Numbered from the stretch's first letter, positions 28,375 to 39,671 are shown. The stretch: 64,000 nt of DNA from Myxococcus hansupus (GCF_000280925.3 NZ_CP012109.1:4732501-4796500); one strand, 5' to 3'. Numbers and translations are program-made. Notes: generated by a model not told the origin, from the sequence alone.

Positions 28375-29256
28375 TTGACCGAGAACACGAAGTTCGACCG
28401 AGAATTTCTTCGCTCGGCCCTCTCGTTGGCGGGGAAGAACGAGGTCGACCACTTCCTTTATATCTGCGACACGCCCATTCCCGCCGAGGAGTTTCGCGGG
28501 AGGCCCGCGCGCAAGAAGCTCGTCTACGCCGTCACGATGCCCAAGCTGGCGGAGGAGCACCTCGCCAAGAAGGTCCGTGCGCTCGTCATTCCCGCCTACG
28601 ACTACTCGCGCACCGAGCGGGTCAAGGTGGCGCTCGTGTCCGCGCTGTCCCAGGGCGCGTTCAAGGAAGGCGACCTCGTGCTGTGCATGACGGGCAAGGT
28701 GGGCCGCGCGCCGGACACGTTGATGCAGATGCGCATCGGCGGCTCGCTCGATGACCGGCTGGCCATCGAAGGCGTGAAGCTGGGCGACGAGTTCAATTCG
28801 CAGGTGGTGGACGCGCTCATCCAGCTCGCGCTGCAGATTGGCCAGGAGGGCTTCGAGGGCCACCCCATCGGCACCATCATCACCATTGGCGCCCACAACA
28901 CCGTGCTCGAGAAGAGCCGGCAGATGACCATCAATCCGTTCCAGGGCCTCTCCGAGTCGGAACGGAACGTGCTCGACCCGAAGATTCGGGAGGCCATCAA
29001 GAACTTCTCCGTGCTGGACGGGGCCTTCGTCATCCGCGAGGACGGCGTCGTCCTGGCCGCGGGCCGCTACCTGTCCGCGGCGGACGAGGCGGTGAAGATT
29101 CCGCTCGGCCTGGGCGCGCGCCACGCGGCCGCCGCGGGCATCACCTCCACCACGGGCTGCATCGCCCTGGTGGTGAGCCAGACGTCGGGCGCGGTGCGGC
29201 TCTTCAAGGGCGGCAACATCGTCCTGGAGCTGCACCAGACGGCGCGCCGGACCTGA
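28375..29256 (+). CDS. Diadenylate cyclase (DisA_N/DAC domain, DacZ-like layout)
   Basis: 293 residues. The N-terminal 125 resemble the pyruvate-kinase-C-type domain found in archaeal DacZ enzymes. Residues 130-290 are a DAC domain with the DGA motif (VLDGAFVIREDGVVLAAG). Where bacterial DACs have RHR it reads GARHAAAAGIT, so the last Arg is Ala. DAC enzymes join two ATP into c-di-AMP. TTG 28375 follows a clear GGGAGGGG box. Divergent from the DksA-family gene. Confidence 0.82.
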   Translation: MTENTKFDREFLRSALSLAGKNEVDHFLYICDTPIPAEEFRGRPARKKLVYAVTMPKLAEEHLAKKVRALVIPAYDYSRTERVKVALVSALSQGAFKEGDLVLCMTGKVGRAPDTLMQMRIGGSLDDRLAIEGVKLGDEFNSQVVDALIQLALQIGQEGFEGHPIGTIITIGAHNTVLEKSRQMTINPFQGLSESERNVLDPKIREAIKNFSVLDGAFVIREDGVVLAAGRYLSAADEAVKIPLGLGARHAAAAGITSTTGCIALVVSQTSGAVRLFKGGNIVLELHQTARRT

Positions 29257-29263
29257 GCCGCGC

Positions 29264-29824
29264 TCAGTCGCCCTGCTCCTTGCGTTCCTCGCGGTAGATG
29301 TCCGCCAGGGCGTGTGCGCGCTCGACCTCGTCCCGCGCCGCGTCCACCACCAGCGCCTGGTCGAAGCGGGCCACGCGCTCGCGCAGGGCCTGGGTGACGA
29401 TGCCGCCCGCGGTGAGCCGCGCGGAGGCGCTCTCCCGCTCGCGGCGCAGCTCCGCCACCCGGTCTCCCAGCTCACTCGCGGCCTCCAGCAACAACCGGCC
29501 GTCGGTCTCCGCGCGCTCCAGGGCCTCACGGGTGGAGGCGAGCAGGTCCTCCGCCTGGGCCTGGTCCTTCTCCAGCACGCGGACGGCGTGCACGTCACCC
29601 CGCTCCTTCGCGGTGGCGCGCCGGGAGGTCAGCTCCTCCAACCGCCGGGCATACCGCGACTGGGCGCGAGTCAGGTCCGCCTTGAGGGCCAGCAGCGTGG
29701 CCGCGGACTTGCGGACCTCGGCGGCCTGCCGGTCCAGGTTGTCGATGAGCTGGTCGAAAGCGGCCAGCGGGTCCGCTGGACGCGACGGCTCCTTCTTCCG
29801 TTTCCCGAACAAGCCGAAGAACAT
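29264..29824 (-). CDS. Coiled-coil PspA/Snf7-like protein
   Basis: 186 residues, almost wholly charged helix with heptads from about 20 to 180 after a short hydrophobic/basic start (MFFGLFGKRKKE). The layout recalls PspA/Vipp1/Snf7 proteins, but I see no sequence signature that settles it. It starts 15 bases after the VWA gene on the same strand and is last in the MoxR/VWA series, so it probably acts with those proteins. Confidence 0.7.
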   Translation of the reverse strand: MFFGLFGKRKKEPSRPADPLAAFDQLIDNLDRQAAEVRKSAATLLALKADLTRAQSRYARRLEELTSRRATAKERGDVHAVRVLEKDQAQAEDLLASTREALERAETDGRLLLEAASELGDRVAELRRERESASARLTAGGIVTQALRERVARFDQALVVDAARDEVERAHALADIYREERKEQGD

Positions 29825-29839
29825 GGCGCGAGCCGCAGC

Positions 29840-32116
29840 CTACCCGAAGGGCCGGCACAACAACCTCACGCGATTGAGGGCGTCGTGCGTGGCCTGTCCA
29901 CCGGCGCCCAGGGCCGACAGGTACCGTGCGGGGGTCATCCCGTACACGCCCAGCAGGTGCTGGAGCAGCAGGAGGCTCTCCGCCGCGCGCCGGTCCGCGG
30001 GCGCCAGCGAGGCCGCCTCGACCAGGGCCCCCAGGATGTCCGTCACGCGGTTCACGGCGTCGGCGCTCGGGGCCTCGGTTCCGGCCGGGCGCTCGGGCTG
30101 CTCGGGGAAGAGCGCGTCGAACGAGGCGTCCACCGCCACGGTCTCCGGAGCGTCCCGGCCCGCCGCCACGGCCTCCAGCGCCTCCAGGTGCGGCGTGAGC
30201 AGCTCGAGCGAGTCACCGGACGCGGGCACGTCCCGAGGCAACAACGTGCGCCACGGCGTGTCGAACTCGGTGCGCGCCCAGAGAATCTCCTCGTCGGACA
30301 GGTGGTGATAGAAGGCGCGGCCCCCCGCGGCCCGCTGCTCCCGCACGAGGACCCGAAGGTCGGGGTTCTCCTCACCCAGGGAGATGAAGCTCAGGGCGAT
30401 GTCCAGCGCGTCCATGGGCGCGCGGGTGCGGCGGATGAGGTCCAGGTCCACGCGGTCCTCACCGTCGGTGATGAGCACCACGGTGGCCCGGGCGAGGTAT
30501 GGATCCCTGCCCTGCGCGGCGCGGATGGAGTCGAAGGCGGACATCAGCGCGAGCGTGATGTCCGTCTGCCCCTCCGCGGGAGAGTCACGGAACAGCTTCT
30601 CCAACTGACGCGTGGCCTCCAGCGCCGAGTCCACCCGCGCCAGCTCGGTGGGCACGTCGTTGAAGAAGCTGAAGTACAGCGGGTCGAACGTCTCGCCCCG
30701 GCGGGCCTTCACGCGCAGGTTGTTGAGCTCGGCGATGACAATGGCGTCGCGGAAGCGGGCACGCGCGCCGTGCATGGAGCCGGACGCGTCACAGACGTAC
30801 ACGCGCACCGCGGTGCGCTTCACCTTCCGGGGCCGAGGCGGCGGTTCGTCGTCGAGGTAGGCGCGCACCAACTGATGGCTCGCCGCCAGGTCGCGCAGCA
30901 GCATGCGCGGGTCTGTCAGGACGAAGTTGTGGACCTCGTGGAGGCTGCCCGTCGTTTCGTAGGACATCGTCTGCGTCGGATACGGCACGCGGCGAGGCAC
31001 CGCCCGGGCCGTCCGCGTGTCCGCCAGGACGATTTCCTCGGACAGCGAATCCTCCACGTCGAAGTACCGGGCGCAGCCGGCGGCCAGTTCGAAGGTGGAG
31101 AGCTGCTCGGGCCGCAGCGAGAAGGCCAGGTCCGTCAGCAACTCGTCGGGACGCAGCTCTGGCGGCGGCGCGTCGAGAGGCGCCGGCGCTTCACCGAACC
31201 AATGGGACAACCCGTCAAGCTCCGCCCGCTCCATCAGCGCCGACAGGTGCGTGGGCGCCGGGAGCAAGGGTGTCAGGGCGGCACGGGCCACATCCGCCAG
31301 GGCCGCGTCTCCCGCCTCCAACGCCCGCTCATACAAACCCTTCAGCGAGCGGTAGGCCACCTGCGGCTCACGCCGTGCCGCGTGCCGCACGTGCCGGAGC
31401 AGCTCATCCATGGAGCGCACCGCGGGGACGGCGCGCACCCGCTCGCGGGCCTCCGCCACCTTGCGCCGCAAGGCCATGCCCCGTTCGCGGTCATGGTCCG
31501 CGCCCAGGCGAATCAACAGCTCGTGCGCCAGGTCCAAATCCCTGCGCTTCTGCGTGACGTCGGTGACGTTCGCCCGGGCCCGGCCCGCGAAGAACTCGGC
31601 GGCGGCCAGCCGCGCGCTGGCGGGCGACTGACGTGAACGCGGCGCATCCAGGCGCACGTAGATTTCGAGGGTGTCATCCTCCTCGGGCTCCAGCGAAGGA
31701 CGGGAGAACAGGTCCGCCACCTTCACCACACGCGACAACTGGATGAAGGCCTTCTCCAGCACCGCGTGTGCCCCCGGCAGGGGTTCTCCCGCGCGCCACG
31801 CCCGCTCCACGGCCGTCACGCACGTCTCCGCCTCTTCGAGCGCTTGGTGGGCCCTGCCGAGCAGGCCCTGCGCCAGCACGCCAGCCCGCCCCTTGCGGAG
31901 CCCCAGGTCCTTGAGCAGCAACGCGTCCGCGGACGTGTGGACGCCCACCCGGTCCAAATCCCTGTCCAACGCGGAGAGCACCGGCAGCGCGAGGTCTTCC
32001 GGACCGCGCGCGCGACGCCCCAGCAGCGACCATGACCGCCACCCGCGCCGTGCGGGCGCGGGGTGCTGGAGCGCATCCAGGCGCTTCCGCAGGTCCGAGA
32101 GCCGCCGCGCCAGCAC
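29840..32116 (-). CDS. VWA-domain protein (ViaA/CoxE-like) of a MoxR cluster
   Basis: 758 residues. The first 430 are mostly helical without signal peptide. A von Willebrand A domain starts near 440 with the MIDAS motif DASGSMHGAR, and later has GQTDITLAL and LITDGEDRVD, so metal binding looks intact. A C-terminal helical tail follows. GTG 32116 is 8 bases after GGAGG; a TTG two codons earlier is less likely. With the MoxR-type ATPase two genes upstream it forms a RavA-ViaA-like pair, thought to act as a chaperone or metal-insertion machine. Confidence 0.85.
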   Translation of the reverse strand: MLARRLSDLRKRLDALQHPAPARRGWRSWSLLGRRARGPEDLALPVLSALDRDLDRVGVHTSADALLLKDLGLRKGRAGVLAQGLLGRAHQALEEAETCVTAVERAWRAGEPLPGAHAVLEKAFIQLSRVVKVADLFSRPSLEPEEDDTLEIYVRLDAPRSRQSPASARLAAAEFFAGRARANVTDVTQKRRDLDLAHELLIRLGADHDRERGMALRRKVAEARERVRAVPAVRSMDELLRHVRHAARREPQVAYRSLKGLYERALEAGDAALADVARAALTPLLPAPTHLSALMERAELDGLSHWFGEAPAPLDAPPPELRPDELLTDLAFSLRPEQLSTFELAAGCARYFDVEDSLSEEIVLADTRTARAVPRRVPYPTQTMSYETTGSLHEVHNFVLTDPRMLLRDLAASHQLVRAYLDDEPPPRPRKVKRTAVRVYVCDASGSMHGARARFRDAIVIAELNNLRVKARRGETFDPLYFSFFNDVPTELARVDSALEATRQLEKLFRDSPAEGQTDITLALMSAFDSIRAAQGRDPYLARATVVLITDGEDRVDLDLIRRTRAPMDALDIALSFISLGEENPDLRVLVREQRAAGGRAFYHHLSDEEILWARTEFDTPWRTLLPRDVPASGDSLELLTPHLEALEAVAAGRDAPETVAVDASFDALFPEQPERPAGTEAPSADAVNRVTDILGALVEAASLAPADRRAAESLLLLQHLLGVYGMTPARYLSALGAGGQATHDALNRVRLLCRPFG

Positions 32117-32165
32117 GTTCAACGCCTCCGTTCCAGATTACCGAGCGACGTGACGTGCACCCAGG

Positions 32166-33446
32166 TCATGGCGCGGCCCGCCGATCCAGCACCTGCCTGC
32201 TGAAGCGCCCGAAGTCATCATCGATGCCCCGCAGTTGCTGCTCGAGTCGCCGGGCCCCCTCCCCCAGGTCTCCAGGCATGCTCCCCAGCAGCGAGAGAAC
32301 GCCGCGGAGCCGCACGAGCTCGCCCTCCTTCAACGCGAGCATCGGGAAGCGGCTGCGCACCAGCCGGTCCACGGTGCGCTCGGCGTCGGCCCGCTCCGTC
32401 AGGGACTCGGGGGACGGTAGCGACGTGAGCAGTTGGGTCAACCAATTGCGCAGGTACTTCACGCGTGTCTGGACGAAGGCCAGCTCCGCGTGGGCCACCG
32501 CCGCGCGCACGGCCTCGGAGAGGAACCCTGGCACGGAGACGCCCTGGTTCGGCGACAGTTGCCCATCCAGCCCCAGGAGCGCGGCCAGCTCGCCATCCGG
32601 CGCGTTCGCGCCGAACTCCCCCCGGTAGAACACGTAGGCGTCGCCGTTGAGCACGGAGGTGGTGGCGGGGGGCGGGTTGGCCGCGTCGCGCGAGAGGCGG
32701 CGAGCATGCTCGCTCAGCCGGGATTCGATGACGTCACGGCACTCGGTGAACACCGCCTCCACGGTGACGCCTTCGCGACGAAGGTTCTCCGCGACGGACT
32801 GCACGGCGCGCCCGTACTGCTCGATGCGCTCGAAAGGCGTGGAGGTCAGCACGTCGCGGGCGTACGCGATGCCCAGGGGCAGCAGCAGCTCCTGCTTGAG
32901 CCCCTGCTGCGAGGGGTCCAGGGCGGTCAGCGAGTTCTCCAATTGGGACAGGCGGCGCGAATCCACCGACAGCGCCTCCAGCGGCTCCCTGCGGCTCCGC
33001 GCCACGTTCCCCTGGAACGCGAACATCGCGCGGCGGCGCAGCGCCGCCACGACACGGCCCCGCACGCGCACCTCCGCCTCCCGGAGACGCTCCAGCGCCG
33101 CGGGCGCCCCTTCCGCGAGCCGGCTCCCCAGTTCCACCGTCTGCGACAGCTCCTCTTCGAGGTTGTCCGCCAGCCCGACCAGGCCCTCCAGCTTGAGCCC
33201 ATCCTCGAAGTCCACGCTCTCCGCGGAGAGGGCAATCATCTCCTGCGCGCCCACCAGGAAGCGGGCGGTGGCCTCGCACAGGTGCCCGAAGCCGGGCCTC
33301 AGCTCGGGAATGCCCTGGCAGAGCGCCAGGACATCGCCGAAGGACGACAGCAGCGCGAGCCCACCCCGCCCCTCTCCATGCCCCGCGATGCCTCGCGCCA
33401 ACCGCTGTTCCTGCGCGGCCACCAGCGCCCGCGCCGCGGCCACCAA
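32166..33446 (-). CDS. Helical protein of the MoxR cluster, probably the C-terminal half of a frameshifted ATPase gene
   Basis: 426 residues of charged helix without recognised domain. The only start is TTG 33446, with no ribosome-binding site, and the frame overlaps the end of the ATPase frame by 148 bases. Upstream of the TTG the frame stays open to a TGA near 33597 and has coding-like third positions from about 33470. I read it as the continuation of the ATPase after a one-base loss, which would make a single protein of about 845 residues. Confidence 0.6.
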   Translation of the reverse strand: MVAAARALVAAQEQRLARGIAGHGEGRGGLALLSSFGDVLALCQGIPELRPGFGHLCEATARFLVGAQEMIALSAESVDFEDGLKLEGLVGLADNLEEELSQTVELGSRLAEGAPAALERLREAEVRVRGRVVAALRRRAMFAFQGNVARSRREPLEALSVDSRRLSQLENSLTALDPSQQGLKQELLLPLGIAYARDVLTSTPFERIEQYGRAVQSVAENLRREGVTVEAVFTECRDVIESRLSEHARRLSRDAANPPPATTSVLNGDAYVFYRGEFGANAPDGELAALLGLDGQLSPNQGVSVPGFLSEAVRAAVAHAELAFVQTRVKYLRNWLTQLLTSLPSPESLTERADAERTVDRLVRSRFPMLALKEGELVRLRGVLSLLGSMPGDLGEGARRLEQQLRGIDDDFGRFSRQVLDRRAAP

Positions 33447-34696
33447 CGGCGCGCGGTTCTGGCATGCCGAGGTCCCGGCACCAGCTTGGTCAGCAAGGAC
33501 TTCGCCGTGGACGAAACGAGCGCGGGCTGCCAGTTCCGGCCCAGGGAGTCCGCCGCGCCCACCTCCTCGGAGGAAACCAGGGCATGGGCCTCACGCTCCA
33601 CACCGCCGCCGAGCTCCTGCCGCACCTTGGCGAGGGACTCATCGAAGGCGCGCTGCTCCAGCCGCACGATTTCGAGCTGCGCCCGCTCGCGCGGGTCCAC
33701 GACGGACTTCAGCAGGGCCTCCGTCTCCCCCGCGGACGGGCCGCCGAGCAGGAAGAACCAGCGCAGCGAGTCCAGGTCCTCGACGGTGGCCTCCAGCGTC
33801 CGCTCCGGACGGCGGTAGATCTGGTCGCGCACCACGGCGGCCTTCAGGGCCCAGAGCGCCTTCACCACCGAGCGCTGCGAGAAGTACTTCGTCGGGACGT
33901 AGTCCGGCAGCTTCGACACCTGGAGCGCCAGGGCACGCTCCAGCGCGTCCGCCAGCAACTCCACGCCTTCCATGACGTGGCTGGGCACCACCACCTTCGT
34001 CACCGCGTCCTGGAGCAGGTCCACCTGCTGCAGCGATAGCTGTGCGCGCAAGTCGGGCCGGGCGCCGTGTGAGTAGCGGTGCAGCATGGCCGCCCGGCTT
34101 TCCCGCCGGGCGAACGCCTTGGGCACGAAGCAGATGAAGCTCAGCCGGTCCGCGAAGGCCAGCAGCAACTCCGGCGAGCGGGCCAGCACCTCGGAGAGGT
34201 AGCGGTTGCTCGTCATCACGACGCACTCGGTGCGCCCGGTCGTCACGCGCCGGCCGTGCTTCAGCTCACGCTCGTACAGCACGTTGAGGATGGAGCGCAG
34301 CAGCATGTCCCGGCCGTCGAACACCTCGTCCAGGAAGGCGTGCTCCGACCCCAGCATCCCCTCGTCGGTGAGGTATTCGGTGCGCCCCGTCTCGGTGAGG
34401 ACCTTGAAGTCCACCGGACCGATGAGGTCCGTCTGCACGGTCGACTCGGCGAGCTGCTTGGAGAACAGCGAGGGCAGCCCGTTGCGCTCGTCGATGATGC
34501 GCCCGAGCACCGCGCTGGCGATGGCGCTCTTGGCCGTCCCGGGAGGCCCCACCACCAGCACGTGCTCGCGCCCCAGGAGCGCCAGCTCGAGCTGGGTGAA
34601 GAGCGTCTCTCGCTCCAGATAGGCCTCCCGGAGTTCACCAAAGAAGTGACGGAAGGCCCGAGCGGCCTGGACGTAGGTGGACGGTTGAGCTTGCAC
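33299..34696 (-). CDS. MoxR/RavA-type AAA+ ATPase, C-terminus frameshifted
   Basis: As read, 465 residues from GTG 34696. Walker A GPPGTAKS, Walker B in HAFLDEVFDG and sensor TSNRYLSEVL give a MoxR-type AAA+ module (about 30-260). A helical region follows (ERAQLEIVRLEQRAFDESL). From about residue 410 the sequence turns into Arg/Trp-rich nonsense, and GC-rich third positions jump to the frame of the next entry. The break is close to 33473-33478. One extra base there would restore a continuous frame. Confidence 0.85.
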   Translation of the reverse strand: MQAQPSTYVQAARAFRHFFGELREAYLERETLFTQLELALLGREHVLVVGPPGTAKSAIASAVLGRIIDERNGLPSLFSKQLAESTVQTDLIGPVDFKVLTETGRTEYLTDEGMLGSEHAFLDEVFDGRDMLLRSILNVLYERELKHGRRVTTGRTECVVMTSNRYLSEVLARSPELLLAFADRLSFICFVPKAFARRESRAAMLHRYSHGARPDLRAQLSLQQVDLLQDAVTKVVVPSHVMEGVELLADALERALALQVSKLPDYVPTKYFSQRSVVKALWALKAAVVRDQIYRRPERTLEATVEDLDSLRWFFLLGGPSAGETEALLKSVVDPRERAQLEIVRLEQRAFDESLAKVRQELGGGVEREAHALVSSEEVGAADSLGRNWQPALVSSTAKSLLTKLVPGPRHARTARRWWPRRGRWWPRRNSGWREASRGMERGGVGSRCCRPSAMSWRSARAFPS

Positions 34697-34747
34697 GAAC
34701 AGTCCCGGGGTTTGCGGGGAGCGGCCATGCTATCCGCCGCGCTCCTC

Positions 34748-35158
34748 TTATTTGAAGTGAACCGCGCAAGTGCCGTCCGGGCACTGACGTCCGGCGATGC
34801 GGAAGCGATAGCGGGCGACGATGCGATAGCCGGCGTCCAGGAGCTGTCGCAGTCCCGGGAGATAGTACACCCGGAGCAGCCGCCCCAGGGGCCTTTGGCC
34901 CAGCGCCAGGACCAGGGCCTCCAGCCCCTCCACCACCCGCCCGTCCGCCAGGACGAGCTGCAGGGCCTGCTCACAGCGGTCCTCCGTGACACCCGGGAAG
35001 GCCGCCAGCACGCCGTCCTCGCGAAACGAGAGCAGCCGCGTCCCCGTCTTCCCCAGCCACCGTTGGAGCTGACGCGCCGCCCCGCCGCACAGACGGCAGT
35101 GCCCGTCATAGAGAATCACGTCATGCCCCGGGGACGTCGTTCGAAGCGCCGAGCCCAT
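34748..35158 (-). CDS. DCC-family thiol-disulfide oxidoreductase-like protein (DUF393)
   Basis: 136 residues. The family hallmark is present: ILYDGHCRLCGGAARQLQRW with the CxxC pair near 23-26, then the central VLADGRVVEGLEALVLAL. Function is not established for the family. It starts two bases before the end of the upstream hypothetical gene and precedes the MoxR ATPase, so it is probably cotranscribed. Confidence 0.85.
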   Translation of the reverse strand: MGSALRTTSPGHDVILYDGHCRLCGGAARQLQRWLGKTGTRLLSFREDGVLAAFPGVTEDRCEQALQLVLADGRVVEGLEALVLALGQRPLGRLLRVYYLPGLRQLLDAGYRIVARYRFRIAGRQCPDGTCAVHFK

Positions 35159-35159
35159 G

Positions 35160-36050
35160 TCAGCGAGGCCTCAAGACGTCATGCAGATGCGCATGGACGC
35201 CGCGCCAGATGTCGTGCTGCCGCTCGATGGGGTCCATCAAGGCCATGCCCACCGTGGTCGCAGGCGAGCTGCCCTGGAAGGCGGAGTACTGACGAACCTG
35301 GGTGCCCCCTTCCCTGTCGTCCTCGAAGACGAACCGGTTCGTGCCCCGCAATGGATGCCCATCCAGGGTGGTGATGTGCAGGGTGTTCGCGCCGGGATCC
35401 AGGCGCACCGTGATGGGTGCCCACACGGGTGGCAGCCCCTTCTCCTCCAGGAAGAGCCTGGCCCCGTCCACCAGCGCCGTGGCTGCCGGGCGGATGCGGA
35501 TGCCGGCGGCCTCGAACACCGCCGAGGGGTGGCGGACGAAGTACGCGTACGCCTGCGACGGAGCCACGCCGGGAATGCTGCTGGTGTAGTCCGTCAGTGA
35601 GGTGGGCGCCCCCTGGATGGGAGGGCTGGGCTTCAGGTGGTCCAGGTGGACGCGCGCATAGGCATCCACGGCGGTGCGATCCCCCAACAACTGGCTGTAC
35701 GCGGCGGCCTCGGACTGCGCCGCCGTCAAGGCCCCCTGCCGCACCTGCTCCATCAGATTGCCCGTGGGCTTCGGAGGAAACGCGCCGCCCACGCCGAAGT
35801 CGAACCGATTGTCCGCCCCCGTCCGGGGACCCGAGCGAGGCCCCGGCACCGTCAGGCCCGGAGACGGAGGCAGGCGGGGCCCGCGATAGGCCTCCACCGT
35901 CGACCCTCCGGTGGCGGAGGCAGGCCGGCATTGCGCCGTGCGGGTCGGCGGCGGAATCGGCGGGGACGAGGATGGCCCTTCAGAGGAAACAACGCCGGGA
36001 TGAAGCGGCGACGGCGACGAGGGGATTCGGGACACGCAGCGCCCTTTCAC
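35160..36050 (-). CDS. Hypothetical protein with Pro/Ser-rich N-terminus
   Basis: Up to 296 residues. The first 90 are low-complexity Pro/Ser/Gly. Residues 95-296 look folded and include ITVRLDPGANTLHITTLDGHPLRGTNRFVFEDD, a beta-rich section reminiscent of DUF1990-like or polyketide-cyclase shapes, but I recognise no family. GTG 36050 has no clear ribosome-binding site and the true start may be internal. Two bases separate it from the DCC gene. Confidence 0.6.
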   Translation of the reverse strand: MKGRCVSRIPSSPSPLHPGVVSSEGPSSSPPIPPPTRTAQCRPASATGGSTVEAYRGPRLPPSPGLTVPGPRSGPRTGADNRFDFGVGGAFPPKPTGNLMEQVRQGALTAAQSEAAAYSQLLGDRTAVDAYARVHLDHLKPSPPIQGAPTSLTDYTSSIPGVAPSQAYAYFVRHPSAVFEAAGIRIRPAATALVDGARLFLEEKGLPPVWAPITVRLDPGANTLHITTLDGHPLRGTNRFVFEDDREGGTQVRQYSAFQGSSPATTVGMALMDPIERQHDIWRGVHAHLHDVLRPR

Positions 36051-36189
36051 GGGTGGAAGGCCGCCCCAGCCCTTGCACCGCCATCGCCACCCCGACGCCC
36101 AGTCCCATCAACCGCTTGGAACACCCGAGCGTCCCGCTTCTCGTACGGCCGTCCTCCCTTCCGGAACACGTCCCGCCCCGCAACGCAGA

Positions 36190-36221
36190 AGGGCCGGCCC
36201 CACCGCGTGGGAACCGGCCCT
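36190..36221. terminator. Hairpin downstream of dnaK
   Basis: AGGGCCGG and its exact complement flank an inner CCAC/GTGG stem. It starts about 30 bases beyond the dnaK stop. GC-rich, with only a short pyrimidine tail on the minus strand. Confidence 0.5.
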
Positions 36222-36253
36222 CTGCTCACGTCAGCGACTCACCGCGGCGGGAA

Positions 36254-38164
<1,911 letters not shown>

Positions 38165-38220
38165 GGTTCGTATCCTCCGGAAAAGACTGCGTTTTTCTTG
38201 AAAGCTTCTGATGTACGCCC

Positions 38221-38248
38221 AACGTAACCACCCACCCCAGGCTGTCAA
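38221..38248 (-). promoter_or_regulatory. Candidate dnaK promoter
   Basis: TTGACA, 16 bases, TACGTT on the minus strand, ending 57 bases before the GTG. The -35 is perfect and the -10 has three of six consensus bases. The remainder of the gap to 38558 shows no gene and only a weak TTGAAA box toward the lipid-kinase gene. Confidence 0.45.
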
Positions 38249-38558
38249 ACAGGGAGGGCCACCGGGCCGCACATCTGAAGTTGGTGCCGCTGGCTGCGTA
38301 GCGCAGTGCGCAGGAAAAACGCGCGCTGCGTCACAGCCGTGCCACCTGGCCGCCACGGGTGCGTAACGCGCTCTACACCTCCGTCACCCCGCGGTAGCAA
38401 CCGGGCGAGCCTCTGGGCAGCAGGGAACGATTCAACCCCTTGAAACTCCACGCTCGCTCGCCTGCTAACGCTTCGCGTCAAGCCTTGGCGAGGATTGTGC
38501 ACTGTCCCCCGGTGTCGCCGCCCGGTCCCCCACCGGCGCCTACTTCCGGAGCCTCCTC

Positions 38559-39650
38559 ATGCTGGTCCAACCTCTTCGCTCTCCCGATCTCCGACGTGCT
38601 CCCACATCGGAAGCGGCCGCCGAGCACAAGGTCGCGGTCCTGCTGAACGCCAACGCCCGGAAGGTGGACGCACGGGTGGTGAAGTCGCTGTCGCACGTGG
38701 TGCCGGAGCAGGACCTGTTCCTCTCCCGCTCGCCGCTGGACGCCCGGCGCATCATCCAGACGGTGCTGGAGCGCGGCTACCCCATGGTCTTCACGGGTGG
38801 CGGTGACGGCACCTTCATGGGCTTCGTGAACGAGGCCCTCCACCAGATTGGCCCGCGGGGCCGCTTCGCGGGCAAGACGGCGCCCCGCTTCGGCATCCTC
38901 AAGCTGGGCACCGGCAACGGCCTGGCCGCCTACGTCAATGCCTCCGGCACCCGGGGCGACGGCATCCTCAATGACGTGCTCCGCGCCCGCACGGGTGAGG
39001 TGCCCGGGTACCGCCCCATGGACCTGCTGATGGTGGACGGGCAGCGCGCGCCGTTCGCCGGGCTGGGCGTGGATGGCAAGGTGCTCAACGACTACATCTG
39101 GGTGAAGGAGAACCTGGGCAAGGGCCTCTTCAAGAGCGTGCTCAGCGGTGGTGGCGGCTACTTCTCCGCGGTGGCCTGCAAGACGGTGCCGCACTACCTC
39201 ACCCACTCCACCTGGGTGGAGTGCGAGGTCGTCAACGGCGCCTCCGAGGCCTACCGACTGGGACCGGATGGCAACGCCGTCGGAGAGCCGCTGGCCCCCG
39301 GCGCCACGCTGTTCCGCGGCCGGCTGATGATGGCGGCGGCGGGCACCATGCCCTTCTACGGTTACGGCTTCCGGATGTTCCCGTTCGCGGGACAGCGCCG
39401 GGGCTTCATGCAGCTCCGCCTGGGCCAGGTGACGCCCACGCAGGTGCTGGCCCACCTGCCGCGCCTGTGGAATGGCCGTTGGTTCCCGGAAGGCCTCATG
39501 GACTTCCACGCCCGCGATGTCACCATCCGCTTCGCCAACCCCATGCCCTTCCAGGTGGGCGGCGACGCGGCCGGCTACCGCGAGCAGGTCTCCCTGTCCG
39601 TGGCCCCCGAGTCCGTCGAGCTGGTCGACTTCACCGGCGCGATGAACTGA
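38559..39650 (+). CDS. Diacylglycerol/sphingosine-kinase-like lipid kinase
   Basis: 363 residues. KVAVLLNANARKVD at 24-37 and the nucleotide-binding FTGGGDGTFMGFVNEAL mark the DAGK catalytic domain, followed by LKLGTGNGLAAYV. It probably phosphorylates a lipid alcohol, but the large C-terminal half does not indicate which. No membrane helix. ATG 38559 is the only sensible start. Divergent from dnaK and convergent with the methyltransferase gene. Confidence 0.85.
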   Translation: MLVQPLRSPDLRRAPTSEAAAEHKVAVLLNANARKVDARVVKSLSHVVPEQDLFLSRSPLDARRIIQTVLERGYPMVFTGGGDGTFMGFVNEALHQIGPRGRFAGKTAPRFGILKLGTGNGLAAYVNASGTRGDGILNDVLRARTGEVPGYRPMDLLMVDGQRAPFAGLGVDGKVLNDYIWVKENLGKGLFKSVLSGGGGYFSAVACKTVPHYLTHSTWVECEVVNGASEAYRLGPDGNAVGEPLAPGATLFRGRLMMAAAGTMPFYGYGFRMFPFAGQRRGFMQLRLGQVTPTQVLAHLPRLWNGRWFPEGLMDFHARDVTIRFANPMPFQVGGDAAGYREQVSLSVAPESVELVDFTGAMN

Positions 39651-39671
39651 GGACCACCCCGCGGGCCGCGG

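Noticed and set aside
29312..31636. 774-codon plus-strand frame
   Set aside because: Antisense shadow of the VWA gene; Arg/His/Gly/Val-rich without domains. In this GC-rich DNA long antisense frames are common.
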